NCBI GenBank assembly: GCA_017991595.1
Contig: JAGOQJ010000003.1
Location: forward strand, 1-64,000
DNA length: 64,000 nt
From: Candidatus Didemnitutus sp.
Lineage (GTDB): Bacteria > Verrucomicrobiota > Verrucomicrobiia > Opitutales > Opitutaceae
Direction: 5' to 3'
Part shown: one piece after another, positions 1 through 8,364 of the stretch
Position numbering within the stretch: the stretch's first letter is position 1
Layout of the letters: each line of letters opens with the position of its first letter
Program-made: the position numbers and the translations under genes
The notes under the pieces: model-generated
The model's input: only the letters and a program-made list of their open reading frames with translations
Database searches by the model: none
Told to the model about the DNA's origin: nothing

Positions 1-87
1 CAGTTTGCACGGTCTTCCCGGCCGACCCGGCTTGTCGGCATGTTGTGAATAAGAATCAGCGTTTTGCGCCGCCTTTTTACTTGCGTG

Positions 88-124
88 TGGGGTGTAATAT
101 GGGGAAAAAGGGGGCGTTCTGGGG
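88..124 (+). promoter_or_regulatory. MraZ-box array upstream of mraZ
   Basis: Four G-rich boxes precede mraZ: TGGGG at 88-92, TGGGG at 100-104, GGGGG at 110-114 and TGGGG at 120-124. The last three are spaced exactly 10 bp apart. This matches the known MraZ operator pattern of TGGGN boxes separated by 5-nt spacers. A possible -10 element, TAATAT, lies at 95-100 inside the array, but no good -35 was found. The inference is that MraZ represses its own operon by covering the promoter. Confidence 0.7.
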
Positions 125-160
125 AAGAGGTCACTGCGAGCCCTGGAACACACCCGTTTC

Positions 161-610
161 ATGGCGTCCACAGGCACAGTCTATTCCGGCCGTTTCGAGC
201 ACACGCTCGACGACAAGAATCGTCTCACGATTCCGTCGGCTTGGCGCTGGACGCATTCGGACACCGAGACCTTCCTCGCGATGCCGCATCCGGACGGCTA
301 CGTCGCGGTGCTGCCGCCGGCGCGCGTCGAGAAGCTCCTCGCGCAGATCTCGGAGATGAAGCTCTCGGATCGCGACGCCCAGGCGGTGAAGGCGCGCATC
401 TTCTCCTCGGCCCTGTCGTTCACGTTCGACAAGCAGGGCCGCTTCGGCGCGAGCGCCGATCTCCTCACCCACGCCGGCATCGCGAAGGACGCGGTGCTCG
501 TCGGCATGGGCGACACTTTCAACATCATGAGCCCGTCGCGCTGGCAGGACATGCAGCGCGCCACCGCGGGCGAGAACTTCGGCGACATGATGCGCCGCAT
601 CGGCCTCTAA
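161..610 (+). CDS. mraZ: Transcriptional regulator MraZ
   Basis: The 149-residue product matches MraZ, the first gene of dcw clusters and a ring-forming DNA-binding regulator. The N-terminus carries the diagnostic DDKNRLTIP motif (about residues 17-25) of the first AbrB-like half. A second half with FDKQGRFG appears near residues 89-96, so both SpoVT-AbrB-like repeats are present. Length is normal for the family. It starts 37 bp downstream of an array of G-rich boxes in MraZ-operator spacing, which suggests autoregulation. No strong Shine-Dalgarno is visible before the ATG. Confidence 0.95.
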   Translation: MASTGTVYSGRFEHTLDDKNRLTIPSAWRWTHSDTETFLAMPHPDGYVAVLPPARVEKLLAQISEMKLSDRDAQAVKARIFSSALSFTFDKQGRFGASADLLTHAGIAKDAVLVGMGDTFNIMSPSRWQDMQRATAGENFGDMMRRIGL

Positions 611-620
611 GCGAAGCGCG

Positions 621-773
621 ATGAAAACCACGAACCAGCCGGCCCCGACCATGATCATCCGCACCCAGCCTTTGCCCAAACTGTCCATGGTCGCCTGCGC
701 GCAGAAGCGCGCCTTGCGGGGAGTCACGCCAATCCTCCGCCGCAAGAAAAGCCATGCCCGCCGCGCCGCTTGA
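621..773 (+). CDS. Putative 50-residue basic small protein between mraZ and rsmH
   Basis: An open frame from ATG 621 to TGA 773 fills the otherwise empty mraZ-rsmH gap and encodes 50 residues. The C-terminal half is strongly basic (RRKKSHARR near the end). It begins 10 nt after the mraZ stop. It overlaps the first possible rsmH start (754) by 20 nt and ends 16 nt before the alternative rsmH start (790). I do not recognise a family. In high-GC DNA an open frame of this length can arise by chance, so it is a candidate only. Its position inside a tightly coupled operon is the main support. Confidence 0.35.
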   Translation: MKTTNQPAPTMIIRTQPLPKLSMVACAQKRALRGVTPILRRKKSHARRAA

Positions 774-1704
774 TCTTCATCCGGCCCAAATGAACCCGGG
801 GCACCAGCCGGTTCTCCTGTCCGAGGTTCTCACTTACCTCGCGCCGGAGCCCGGCCGGTCGTATCTCGACTGCACCTTCGGCGGCGGCGGCCACACGCGC
901 GCCATCCTGCAGACCGGCGCCAGCGTCGTCGCGCTCGACCGCGATCCTTCCGCGCAACCCCGGGCGGCGGCGGTGCAGGCGGAGTTTCCCGGCACCTTCC
1001 GCTTCGTCGACCAGAACTTCGGCGACGTCGCCGCGCTGTCTGACACGGGTTTCGCTGGCATCCTCTTCGACCTCGGCGTGTCGTCGTTCCAACTCGACGA
1101 GGCCGAGCGTGGCTTCGCGTTCCGTCACGACGCACCGGCCGACATGCGCATGAACCCGCGCGAAGGCCAGCCGGCCGCGCGCTGGCTCGAGGTCGCCAGC
1201 CACGACGCGCTCGTCCGCGCCATCCGCGATTTCGGCGAGGAGCAGAACTGGCGTCGCGTCGTGCAGGCCATCGAGGCCGCCCGCGGCACCGGCCGGCTCG
1301 CGCGCACCGCTTCGCTCGCCGAGGTCATCGCCGACGCGATCCCCAACGCCGTGAAGCGTGAGAGCAAGATCCACCCGGCCACGCGCTCGTTCCAAGGCAT
1401 CCGCATCGCCGTGAACGACGAGATCGGTGCCATCGAGCGCGCGTTGCCCGCCGCCTTCGACCGTCTCGCGCCCGGCGGCGTGCTCGCCGTCATCAGCTTC
1501 CACTCGCTGGAGGATCGCCCGGTGAAGCAGTTCTACCGCCGCGCCTGCGGCCTGCCGGTCGACGCCAACGATAGCATGCCGCAGCAGCTCCGCCCGAAGC
1601 ACGCCGAGCTCCTCACGCGCAAGCCGATCGTCCCGACCGCCGCCGAGATTTCCACCAATCCCCGCAGCCGCTCCGCCAAGCTGCGCGCCCTCCGCAAACT
1701 CTGA
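754..1704 (+). CDS. rsmH: 16S rRNA (cytosine-1402-N4) methyltransferase RsmH
   Basis: The product matches RsmH (MraW), which methylates C1402 in the 16S rRNA decoding centre using S-adenosylmethionine. The N-terminus has [10 protein letters not shown] followed by the SAM-binding stretch [41 protein letters not shown] and [15 protein letters not shown] are further family motifs. Length is 316 residues from ATG 754, or 304 from ATG 790 ([10 protein letters not shown]). The latter looks like most family starts, but a purine-rich stretch (AAGAAAAG) precedes 754. Second enzyme gene of the dcw cluster. Confidence 0.95.
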   Translation: MPAAPLDLHPAQMNPGHQPVLLSEVLTYLAPEPGRSYLDCTFGGGGHTRAILQTGASVVALDRDPSAQPRAAAVQAEFPGTFRFVDQNFGDVAALSDTGFAGILFDLGVSSFQLDEAERGFAFRHDAPADMRMNPREGQPAARWLEVASHDALVRAIRDFGEEQNWRRVVQAIEAARGTGRLARTASLAEVIADAIPNAVKRESKIHPATRSFQGIRIAVNDEIGAIERALPAAFDRLAPGGVLAVISFHSLEDRPVKQFYRRACGLPVDANDSMPQQLRPKHAELLTRKPIVPTAAEISTNPRSRSAKLRALRKL

Positions 1705-1727
1705 TTCCCGTCCATACCCCCGCTGAC

Positions 1728-2147
1728 ATGAAGCCGCCTCCGCCCAACGCCAACACGAACAAGATCGTCGTCCTGTTGCTCGCCTGGTTCGTCTTTTTCG
1801 GCACCGCCGGCCTCGCCGCCGTCGCCATGCGCCAGGAGATTTTCCGCACCGCCAACCAGAACCGCGTCATCGAGGGCGAGCTGGCCGACGTCACCCGCAA
1901 GCTCGACGAGATCCGCGCGCAGATCGCCGCGGCCGAGAGCGTGCAGGCTCTCCTCGATCGGAACCAGACCATGCGCCTCGCGCTCGCGACCCCGCAGGAG
2001 CGCCAGGTCGTGCGCGTCGGCAGCGATCCGTCCATCGAGCTCGCGCGCAAGCGCAACGCCGAGTCGCTTATCCTCTCCAGCACCTCGGGTGAAAACCTGG
2101 GCAACACCTTCGCGGTCCGCTTCGAGCGCGCCTCCTACCGCCGCTGA
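1728..2147 (+). CDS. ftsL: FtsL-like division protein
   Basis: A 139-residue bitopic membrane protein lies between rsmH and the class B penicillin-binding protein, the usual site of ftsL. Residues about 12-34 form one transmembrane helix (IVVLLLAWFVFFGTAGL). A stretch rich in Glu, Arg and Leu (about 45-80) is likely a periplasmic coiled coil. FtsL proteins recruit FtsW/FtsI with FtsB and FtsQ. Sequence identity in this family is very low, so the call rests on topology and gene order. Confidence 0.7.
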   Translation: MKPPPPNANTNKIVVLLLAWFVFFGTAGLAAVAMRQEIFRTANQNRVIEGELADVTRKLDEIRAQIAAAESVQALLDRNQTMRLALATPQERQVVRVGSDPSIELARKRNAESLILSSTSGENLGNTFAVRFERASYRR

Positions 2148-2150
2148 TCC

Positions 2151-3953
2151 ATGTCGAAGGGCTTCGCCTCCAATCTCCGGATGACGCTGCTGGCCGCGGG
2201 CGTGCTCGTGGCTTTCTGCGCCGTTGGCGTGCGCCTGGTCTACCTCCACGTGCTCGACCGGGAGGAGTTGCTCAAATTCGTCGACAAGGCCCGCCGCCAG
2301 ATCGTCGTCGAGCATGCCCGCCGCGGCGCGCTGCTCGATACCAAGGGCAACGTGCTCGCGACCTCGCGGTCCTACATCGTGCTCGGCGCCGACCCAGAGA
2401 TGCTCCGCGAGGAGGACACCGCCAAGTGGGGTGATCTCGCGCGCCTCACCGGGATCAATTTCCTCGAACTCGACCGCACGCTCCGCACCAGCATGGCCGC
2501 GGCCAAGCTCGCGCGCGCCGCCACCGATCCGGCGACGAAGGCCAAGCGCGTCCGCTACGTGAAGCTCGCCGACGAAGTCGATGAGCGCATCTACGACGCC
2601 ATCGCCGATCTCGGCATCCGCGGCGTCTATGGCACGCGCGGCTACAAACGCGTCTACCCCGGCGGCCAGCTCGCCGCCCACGTGCTCGGTTACATCAACA
2701 AGGAGAACACGCCTGTCACCGGCGCCGAGAAGCACTTCGACCTTTTCCTCAAGGGGCAGGACGGCTGGATCGAGTCCGAGCGCGACGGCCACCGCCGCGA
2801 GTTGGCGCAGTTCCGCACGCGTGAGGTCCAGCCCGTCGACGGCTACGACGTCGTCCTCACCATCGACTCTGTCGTCCAAAACATCATCGAGCGCGAGCTT
2901 GCCACCATCGCCGCGAAATACGGCCCGAAGTTCGCCACCATCATCGTCAGTGATCCGCAGACCGGCGCGATCCTCGGCATGGCGAACTACCCGAGCTACG
3001 ACCTCAACAATTTTGCCAAGGCTCCTCTTGATCACCAACGCAACAATGCTGTCACCGACGTCATCGAGCCCGGTTCCACCTTCAAGATCGTCGCCGCCGG
3101 CGGCGCGTTGAACGAGGGCGTCGTCACGCCGTTCAGCACCTTCGACTGCGACCAGCCCACCGTCTTCGTCAACGGCAAGGAGCGCAAGCTGCCCAAGGAG
3201 GACCACCCGATGGGCGTCCTCAACGTCGCGCAGATCGTCGGCAAATCCAGCAACCGCGGCGCGGCCCACCTCGCCATGAAGCTCGGCGACCAGCGCTACT
3301 ACGAATACGTGAAGGCCTTCGGCTTCGGCGAGCCGACCCGCTTCGGCCTCGGCGGCGAAGTGCGCGGCCTCCTCGAGGAGCCGAAACGCTGGGACGGCCT
3401 CACCATCACCCGCATGCCCATGGGCCACGCGGTCGCCGCCACTCCCCTGCAGATCCATATGGCCATGAGCGCCGTCGCCAACGGCGGCGCTCTTCTGCGC
3501 CCCCAGATCATCCGCGAAGTCCGCGACCAGCAGGGCAACCTGGTCCGCGCCATCGCGCCCGAGAAGCGCGCCCAAGTCCTCAAGCCCAGCGTCGCCGCCG
3601 AGCTCGCGCACATGCTGCACGGCGTCATGCAGGAAGGCGGCACCGGCGCCGGCTTCGACGTCGAGGGCTTCGAGATCGCGGGCAAGACCGGCACGACGCA
3701 GAAGATCGTCGACGGCCGCTATGTGAACAACCGCCACGTCGCTTCCTTCGTCGGCTTCTTCCCGGCCAGCCGCCCGCAGGTCGTCCTCTCCGTCATCGTC
3801 GACGATGCCCGCGTCCCCGGCGGCACCGCCTACGGCCGCGCCGTCTCCGCGCCCGCCTTCAAGAGCGTGGCCGAACAACTCATCCAGTATCTCGAAATCA
3901 AGCCCGTCGCTCCCACGCGCAACATGCTCGCCCTGACTGGAGGTGTCCGATGA
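2151..3953 (+). CDS. ftsI: Peptidoglycan transpeptidase FtsI (class B PBP3)
   Basis: A 600-residue class B penicillin-binding protein that crosslinks septal peptidoglycan. It has an N-terminal transmembrane helix (about 11-32), a PBP dimerisation domain, and a transpeptidase domain with all three signatures: STFK (nucleophile Ser309), SSN (366-368) and KTGT (Lys512). It starts 3 nt after ftsL and overlaps murE by 4 nt (ATGA), so translation is probably coupled. Gene order beside ftsL and murE supports FtsI rather than the elongation-specific PBP2. Confidence 0.93.
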   Translation: MSKGFASNLRMTLLAAGVLVAFCAVGVRLVYLHVLDREELLKFVDKARRQIVVEHARRGALLDTKGNVLATSRSYIVLGADPEMLREEDTAKWGDLARLTGINFLELDRTLRTSMAAAKLARAATDPATKAKRVRYVKLADEVDERIYDAIADLGIRGVYGTRGYKRVYPGGQLAAHVLGYINKENTPVTGAEKHFDLFLKGQDGWIESERDGHRRELAQFRTREVQPVDGYDVVLTIDSVVQNIIERELATIAAKYGPKFATIIVSDPQTGAILGMANYPSYDLNNFAKAPLDHQRNNAVTDVIEPGSTFKIVAAGGALNEGVVTPFSTFDCDQPTVFVNGKERKLPKEDHPMGVLNVAQIVGKSSNRGAAHLAMKLGDQRYYEYVKAFGFGEPTRFGLGGEVRGLLEEPKRWDGLTITRMPMGHAVAATPLQIHMAMSAVANGGALLRPQIIREVRDQQGNLVRAIAPEKRAQVLKPSVAAELAHMLHGVMQEGGTGAGFDVEGFEIAGKTGTTQKIVDGRYVNNRHVASFVGFFPASRPQVVLSVIVDDARVPGGTAYGRAVSAPAFKSVAEQLIQYLEIKPVAPTRNMLALTGGVR

Positions 3954-5539
3954 TCGGCTACCTCACGCCCAACTATCCTCTCGTCGCCGCGTTCCGCTCC
4001 CTGCCGGCCACCCGCCGGCGCCCCGCCGACCGCGTCAGCCAGAAAATCTTCAAAATGGCTCCCAAGCTCACCGATTACTTCAACGACGACGAAATCGTCG
4101 CGAGCAAGGGCGACCTCGATCGCCCCATCTCCGGACTCGCCATGGACAGCCGGCGCGTCATGCACGGCAACCTCTTCTTCGCCCTCCCGGGCCGCCGCGC
4201 CGACGGCAACCTCTTCATCGACGAGGCCATCGCCCGCGGCGCCGTCGCCATCGTGGCGGAGAAGATCCCCGCCGTCACCTCCGCGCGCGTCACCTACATC
4301 CAGGTGACCGACGCCCGCCGCGCGCTCGGCCGCGTCTCGCAGCGTTTCTTCAAGTTCCCCGACAAGTCGCTCGAGCTGATCGGTGTCACTGGCACCAACG
4401 GCAAGACCACCGTCACCAACCTCGCCAAGCACCTCCTGGCCACTTCGCAGCAGCGCGTCGGCCTCATCGGCACGGTGAACTACGATCTCGGCGCGCGCAT
4501 CGTGCCCTCGTATCGCACCACGCCCGAGTCCCTCGAACTCTTCGGCATGCTCGCGCAGATGCGCGACGCCGGCTGCCGCCAGGCCGTGATGGAGGTCAGC
4601 TCCCACGGCATCGACCAATACCGCGTGCTCGGCATGCAGTTTGCCGTCGCCGTGTTCACCAACCTCACGCGCGACCACCTCGATTATCACGGCACGATGG
4701 AGGCCTATTTCGAGGTGAAGTCCCGTCTCTTCAACGGCGGCGTCGGCACCGCGCCCCGCGCGGCCGCGATCAACGTCGACGACGCCTACGGCCGTCGCCT
4801 CGCCGCCGAGGCGCCGCAGGGCCTGAAGGTCGTCACCTTCGGCGAGGCGCCCGACGCCATGGTGCGCGCCGAGAACGTGAAGCTCAATTTCAAGAGCACC
4901 TCGCTCACGCTCGTCTGGCCCGAAGGCCGGCTCGAACTCGAGAGCCCGCTCATCGGCCGCTACAATCTCAGCAACCTCCTCGCCGCCTTCGCCGCGTGCT
5001 ATGCGCTCGGTCGTCTGCCGGACGTCATTGCGCCGCGCCTGAAGAGCTTCGGCGGCGTGCCCGGCCGCATGGAGCGCATCGAGGAAGGCCAGCCTTACAA
5101 CGTGCTGGTCGACTACGCGCACACCGACGACGCGCTCCGCAACGCGCTCGCGATGCTCCGCGCCATCACGCCCGGCCGCCTGTTCGTCGTCTTCGGCTGC
5201 GGCGGCAACCGCGATCGCACCAAGCGCCCGCTCATGACCGCCGCCGTGCAGGAGTTCGCCGACTTCGCCTGGGCCACCGCCGACAATCCGCGCTCGGAGC
5301 AGCTCGCGCAGATCTTCGCCGACATGAAGACCGGCGTGAAGGACGAGGCGAAGATCGCCTTCGTCGACGACCGTCGCCGCGCGCTCAGCCTCGCGCTCGA
5401 TGCGGCGCGCGAAGGCGATTGCGTGCTCGTTGCCGGCAAGGGCCACGAGACCTACCAGGAGTTCGCCGACACCATCGTCCCCTTCGACGACCGTCAGGTC
5501 GTGCGCGAACTCATCGGCATCAAATCACTCAAATCGTAA
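3950..5539 (+). CDS. murE: UDP-MurNAc-tripeptide synthetase MurE (meso-DAP type)
   Basis: Adds the third stem amino acid to UDP-MurNAc-L-Ala-D-Glu in the cytoplasm. The ATP loop GTNGKTT and the central and C-terminal Mur ligase domains are clear. The motif DNPRSE (ADNPRSEQ) is the meso-diaminopimelate recognition signature, so a DAP-type wall is predicted. The ATG at 3950 overlaps the ftsI stop and has a strong Shine-Dalgarno (GGAGGTG) in front. That start gives about 35 extra residues compared with an internal ATG at 4055, which is closer to typical MurE starts. Confidence 0.95.
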   Translation: MIGYLTPNYPLVAAFRSLPATRRRPADRVSQKIFKMAPKLTDYFNDDEIVASKGDLDRPISGLAMDSRRVMHGNLFFALPGRRADGNLFIDEAIARGAVAIVAEKIPAVTSARVTYIQVTDARRALGRVSQRFFKFPDKSLELIGVTGTNGKTTVTNLAKHLLATSQQRVGLIGTVNYDLGARIVPSYRTTPESLELFGMLAQMRDAGCRQAVMEVSSHGIDQYRVLGMQFAVAVFTNLTRDHLDYHGTMEAYFEVKSRLFNGGVGTAPRAAAINVDDAYGRRLAAEAPQGLKVVTFGEAPDAMVRAENVKLNFKSTSLTLVWPEGRLELESPLIGRYNLSNLLAAFAACYALGRLPDVIAPRLKSFGGVPGRMERIEEGQPYNVLVDYAHTDDALRNALAMLRAITPGRLFVVFGCGGNRDRTKRPLMTAAVQEFADFAWATADNPRSEQLAQIFADMKTGVKDEAKIAFVDDRRRALSLALDAAREGDCVLVAGKGHETYQEFADTIVPFDDRQVVRELIGIKSLKS

Positions 5540-5577
5540 GCGCGCGGCGCGATCGCGCGCCCGCCGCCCCGTGCTCC

Positions 5578-6954
5578 ATGCCACGCTTCAACCCGGACGC
5601 TCTCGCACGCTGGACCGCCGGCCGGTGGTCTCGTCTGCCCATGCAGCCGATCGCCGGCTTCAACCAGGACACCCGCACGCTCACCGCGGGGCAGGTCTTC
5701 GTGGCGTTGAAGACGGAGAAGCGCGACGGCCACGATTTCCTCGCCGAGGCGCAGGCGAAGGGCGCGGCCGCCGCGCTCGTCAGCCGTGAAGTCGCCGGGT
5801 GCGACCTACCGCAGCTCGTCACGGCTGATGCGCTGACCGCTTTTCAAAAAATCGCCGCCGCGCACCGCGCCGAGTTCCCCGGCGTCGTGGTCGGTGTTAC
5901 CGGTAGCGCGGGCAAGACCTCCACCAAGGACCTGCTGGCCCTCCTGCTCGGCGGTGGCGACGGCCGCGTGCTGAAGACCGAGGGCAACCTCAATAATTTC
6001 CTCGGCGTGCCGCTCACGCTCACGCGCCTCGATCCTGCGCAGCACACCGCCGCCGTGATCGAGGCGGGCATCAACATGCCCGACGAGATGCAGGGCCTCG
6101 CGGAGATGATCCAGCCGGACCACGCCGTCGTGACCTTGGTCGGCCCCGCGCATTTGGAAAAGCTCGGCTCGCTCGACGGTGTCGCGACCGAGAAGGCGCG
6201 ACTGCCCGCGGCGGTGCGCACGGGCGGCTTGCAGGTTTTTCCAGTGGGCTGCTGGGCCTACGCGGCCTTCCGCGCGCTCGCCAATCCGCTCGTGCTTGTG
6301 CCGGCGAACGAGGCGATGGTGCAGGTCGGCGGCCGCTCGATTGTCTTCACCGTGCTGCACCGGCCCGAGCGCACGGAAGTCACGCTCGGCGCCAAGCGCA
6401 CCTTCGTGCTGCAGCGTGTGTCGGGCGGCATGGCGCAGAACGCCGCGCTCGCGCTCGCGCTCGCTTCGGAACTCGGCGTCGACGACGCCACGTTGCAGAC
6501 GCGGCTCGCGGCCTGGGCGCCGTCGCGCTGGCGTGGCGAGATGCAGCGCGTGGGGCAGGCGCAGGTTTACTGCGATTTCTACAACGCAAACCCGGCGTCG
6601 ATGCAGGATGCGATCGCGGCCTTCGCGGGACTCGCCGCGCCGGATCTGCCGCGGCTCTACGTGCTCGGCGGCATGGAGGAACTCGGCGCGCAGGCGGAAG
6701 AGTTTCACCGGCAGCTCGGGCGCACGATCCTGCTGCGGCCCGGCGATTTTCTCTTCACGGTCGGCGACCACGCCGCGGCGCTGCGCGAGGGATTGCTCGA
6801 GAACGGCAACGATCCCGCGCAGATCGCGGTCGTCACGGACCTCACCGCGGTGCGCGCCCGCCTGACGGATTTCCGCGGCGCGGCATTCCTGAAGGGCAGC
6901 CGCCGCTACCGCCTCGAAACTGTGCTCGATCCCACCGCTTCCGCCCATGCTTAG
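5578..6954 (+). CDS. murF: UDP-MurNAc-tripeptide--D-Ala-D-Ala ligase MurF
   Basis: A 458-residue Mur ligase that adds D-Ala-D-Ala to the UDP-MurNAc-tripeptide. It shows the ATP-binding GSAGKTSTKD loop, GNLNNFLGVPLTL, and YNANPASM in the C-terminal domain, all MurF hallmarks. It follows murE after 38 nt. The last 8 nt overlap mraY, giving coupled translation. The start was chosen at ATG 5578 because the open frame further upstream runs through murE in another frame and lacks MurF similarity. Confidence 0.94.
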   Translation: MPRFNPDALARWTAGRWSRLPMQPIAGFNQDTRTLTAGQVFVALKTEKRDGHDFLAEAQAKGAAAALVSREVAGCDLPQLVTADALTAFQKIAAAHRAEFPGVVVGVTGSAGKTSTKDLLALLLGGGDGRVLKTEGNLNNFLGVPLTLTRLDPAQHTAAVIEAGINMPDEMQGLAEMIQPDHAVVTLVGPAHLEKLGSLDGVATEKARLPAAVRTGGLQVFPVGCWAYAAFRALANPLVLVPANEAMVQVGGRSIVFTVLHRPERTEVTLGAKRTFVLQRVSGGMAQNAALALALASELGVDDATLQTRLAAWAPSRWRGEMQRVGQAQVYCDFYNANPASMQDAIAAFAGLAAPDLPRLYVLGGMEELGAQAEEFHRQLGRTILLRPGDFLFTVGDHAAALREGLLENGNDPAQIAVVTDLTAVRARLTDFRGAAFLKGSRRYRLETVLDPTASAHA

Positions 6955-8062
6955 TTATCTCGCCGACTACGAGCACTACTTCGGACCGCTGCGCCTGCTG
7001 CGCTACCTGACCGTGCGCACGGGTGGGGCGATGCTGACCGCGGTGGTGATCGGCTTCATCATCGGGCCGTGGTTGATCGGTCGCTTCCGCGAGCTGAAAT
7101 TCGGTCATGGCTACATCGACGAGCGCACGGGCGAGCTCGGCGCGACGTATTTCGACAAGAAGCACACGCCGACGATGGGCGGGCTCATCATCTTCATCGC
7201 GGTGTTTCTCAGCGCGGTGCTGTGGGCGACGCCGAACGTGTGGGTCTTCGTCTCGCTCTTCGTTTACACGGCGCTGACGGTGCCGGGCTGGCGCGACGAT
7301 TACCTGAAGGTCGTGCACAAGAACAAGGACGGCATCCGCCCGTGGGAGAAGATCGCCTGGCAATCGCTCGCCACCGGCGTCGCGCTCGGCGTGCTGCTCT
7401 GGCATCCGCAGAGCGCGGCGAAGATCCGCGAGCTCTGGGTGCCGTTCGTGAAGGGCGCCATCATCCCGCACATGCCGTGGTGGCTGTTGCTCGTGTTGAT
7501 CTATCTCTGGATCGTCGGTTTCAGCAACGCCATCAACATCACCGATGGTCTCGACGGCCTCGCGGTTGGTTGCACGATCACGGTCGCGCTCGTCTTCGGC
7601 ATCATGGCCTACGCGGCGGGCAACAGCATCATCGCGGAATACCTGCTCATCAGCTACGTGCCCGGCGCGGGTGAGTTGACGGTGATCTGCGGCGCGCTGA
7701 TCGGGGCGGGCATGGCGTTCCTGTGGTTCAACTCGCATCCGGCCGAGGTGTTCATGGGCGACACCGGCTCGCTCGCGCTCGGCGGACTCATCGGCGTCAT
7801 GGCCTTCATGATCCACCAGCCGTTCACGCTGGTGATCGTCGGCGGCGTGTTCGTCATGGAACTCCTCTCGGTCGTCTTCCAGGTGAGCTGGTTCAAATAC
7901 ACCAAGCGCCGCTTCGGCACGGGGCGCCGGCTCTTCCTCATGGCGCCGATCCATCACCATTTCCAGAAACGCGGCTGGCCGGAGACCAAGGTCGTCCTGC
8001 GCTTCTGGGTGCTCTCGCTCGGCTTTGCGCTGCTCGGTCTCGCGACCCTGAAACTGCGCTGA
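6947..8062 (+). CDS. mraY: Phospho-MurNAc-pentapeptide transferase MraY
   Basis: Transfers phospho-MurNAc-pentapeptide onto undecaprenyl phosphate to make lipid I. The 371-residue polytopic protein carries the catalytic DDYLK stretch on the first cytoplasmic loop, NAINITDGLDGLA, FMGDTGSLALGG, and the PIHHHFQ motif near the C-terminus. About ten hydrophobic segments are visible. It overlaps murF and precedes murD, the standard dcw order. Confidence 0.96.
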   Translation: MLSYLADYEHYFGPLRLLRYLTVRTGGAMLTAVVIGFIIGPWLIGRFRELKFGHGYIDERTGELGATYFDKKHTPTMGGLIIFIAVFLSAVLWATPNVWVFVSLFVYTALTVPGWRDDYLKVVHKNKDGIRPWEKIAWQSLATGVALGVLLWHPQSAAKIRELWVPFVKGAIIPHMPWWLLLVLIYLWIVGFSNAINITDGLDGLAVGCTITVALVFGIMAYAAGNSIIAEYLLISYVPGAGELTVICGALIGAGMAFLWFNSHPAEVFMGDTGSLALGGLIGVMAFMIHQPFTLVIVGGVFVMELLSVVFQVSWFKYTKRRFGTGRRLFLMAPIHHHFQKRGWPETKVVLRFWVLSLGFALLGLATLKLR

Positions 8063-8065
8063 GCC

Positions 8066-8103
8066 GGAAAATCGGAAAACCAAAACCCAAAATCGAATAT
8101 CCC
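8066..8103 (+). repeat. Heptad repeat tract (CCCAAAT family), intergenic
   Basis: Five consecutive 7-bp units of the form GGAAAAT, CGGAAAA, CCAAAAC, CCAAAAT and CGAATAT, then CCC, begin 3 nt after the mraY stop. The last 17 nt match, at 14 of 17 positions, the reverse complement of a tract inside uvrA (46998-47025). It therefore belongs to a dispersed heptad-periodic family in this genome. It contains no obvious terminator. Confidence 0.6.
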
Positions 8104-8307
8104 ATGCCGCTCGATTTCAGCTCCGATCTTGCTCCTTCGTTTCGCGATCTCTCGCCCACCGGCCTCGTGTTGCTGAGCCGGCCGCTCGTCCGCTCCGCCT
8201 CGCAACTGCGTCGCCTCCGCCGCGGCGTGGCCTCGGCGTTGCCGGACGTGCCGGTGGCCGTGAAGACCGCCCGACTTTTCGCAGGCGTCCGTGGACAGGT
8301 TCTTTAA
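8104..8307 (+). CDS. Doubtful 67-residue ORF between mraY and murD
   Basis: The 302-bp mraY-murD gap holds one ATG frame of 67 residues, moderately basic and without recognisable domain or membrane segment. It starts directly after the heptad repeat tract and ends inside the left arm region of an 11-bp inverted repeat (8288-8298 and 8338-8348). No convincing ribosome binding site was found. It may be a small gene or a chance frame in GC-rich spacer. Confidence 0.2.
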   Translation: MPLDFSSDLAPSFRDLSPTGLVLLSRPLVRSASQLRRLRRGVASALPDVPVAVKTARLFAGVRGQVL

Positions 8308-8348
8308 TCCCTCCAACCGGAACCCAACCCAATCCCGCTGTCCACGGA
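8288..8348. repeat. 11-bp inverted repeat before murD
   Basis: The arm TCCGTGGACAG (8288-8298) is repeated as its exact complement CTGTCCACGGA (8338-8348), separated by 39 nt. The loop contains CCAACC/CCCAAT-like units reminiscent of the heptad repeats. It lies just upstream of murD and could be a hairpin in the operon transcript or a remnant of a mobile repeat. Confidence 0.55.
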
Positions 8349-8364
8349 TGTCTGTGCCTTTCCG

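Noticed and set aside
1..60. A terminator of an upstream gene (GCCGAC/GTCGGC hairpin at 21-39)
   Set aside because: The stem is only 6 bp and lacks a T-run; the upstream gene is outside the window.
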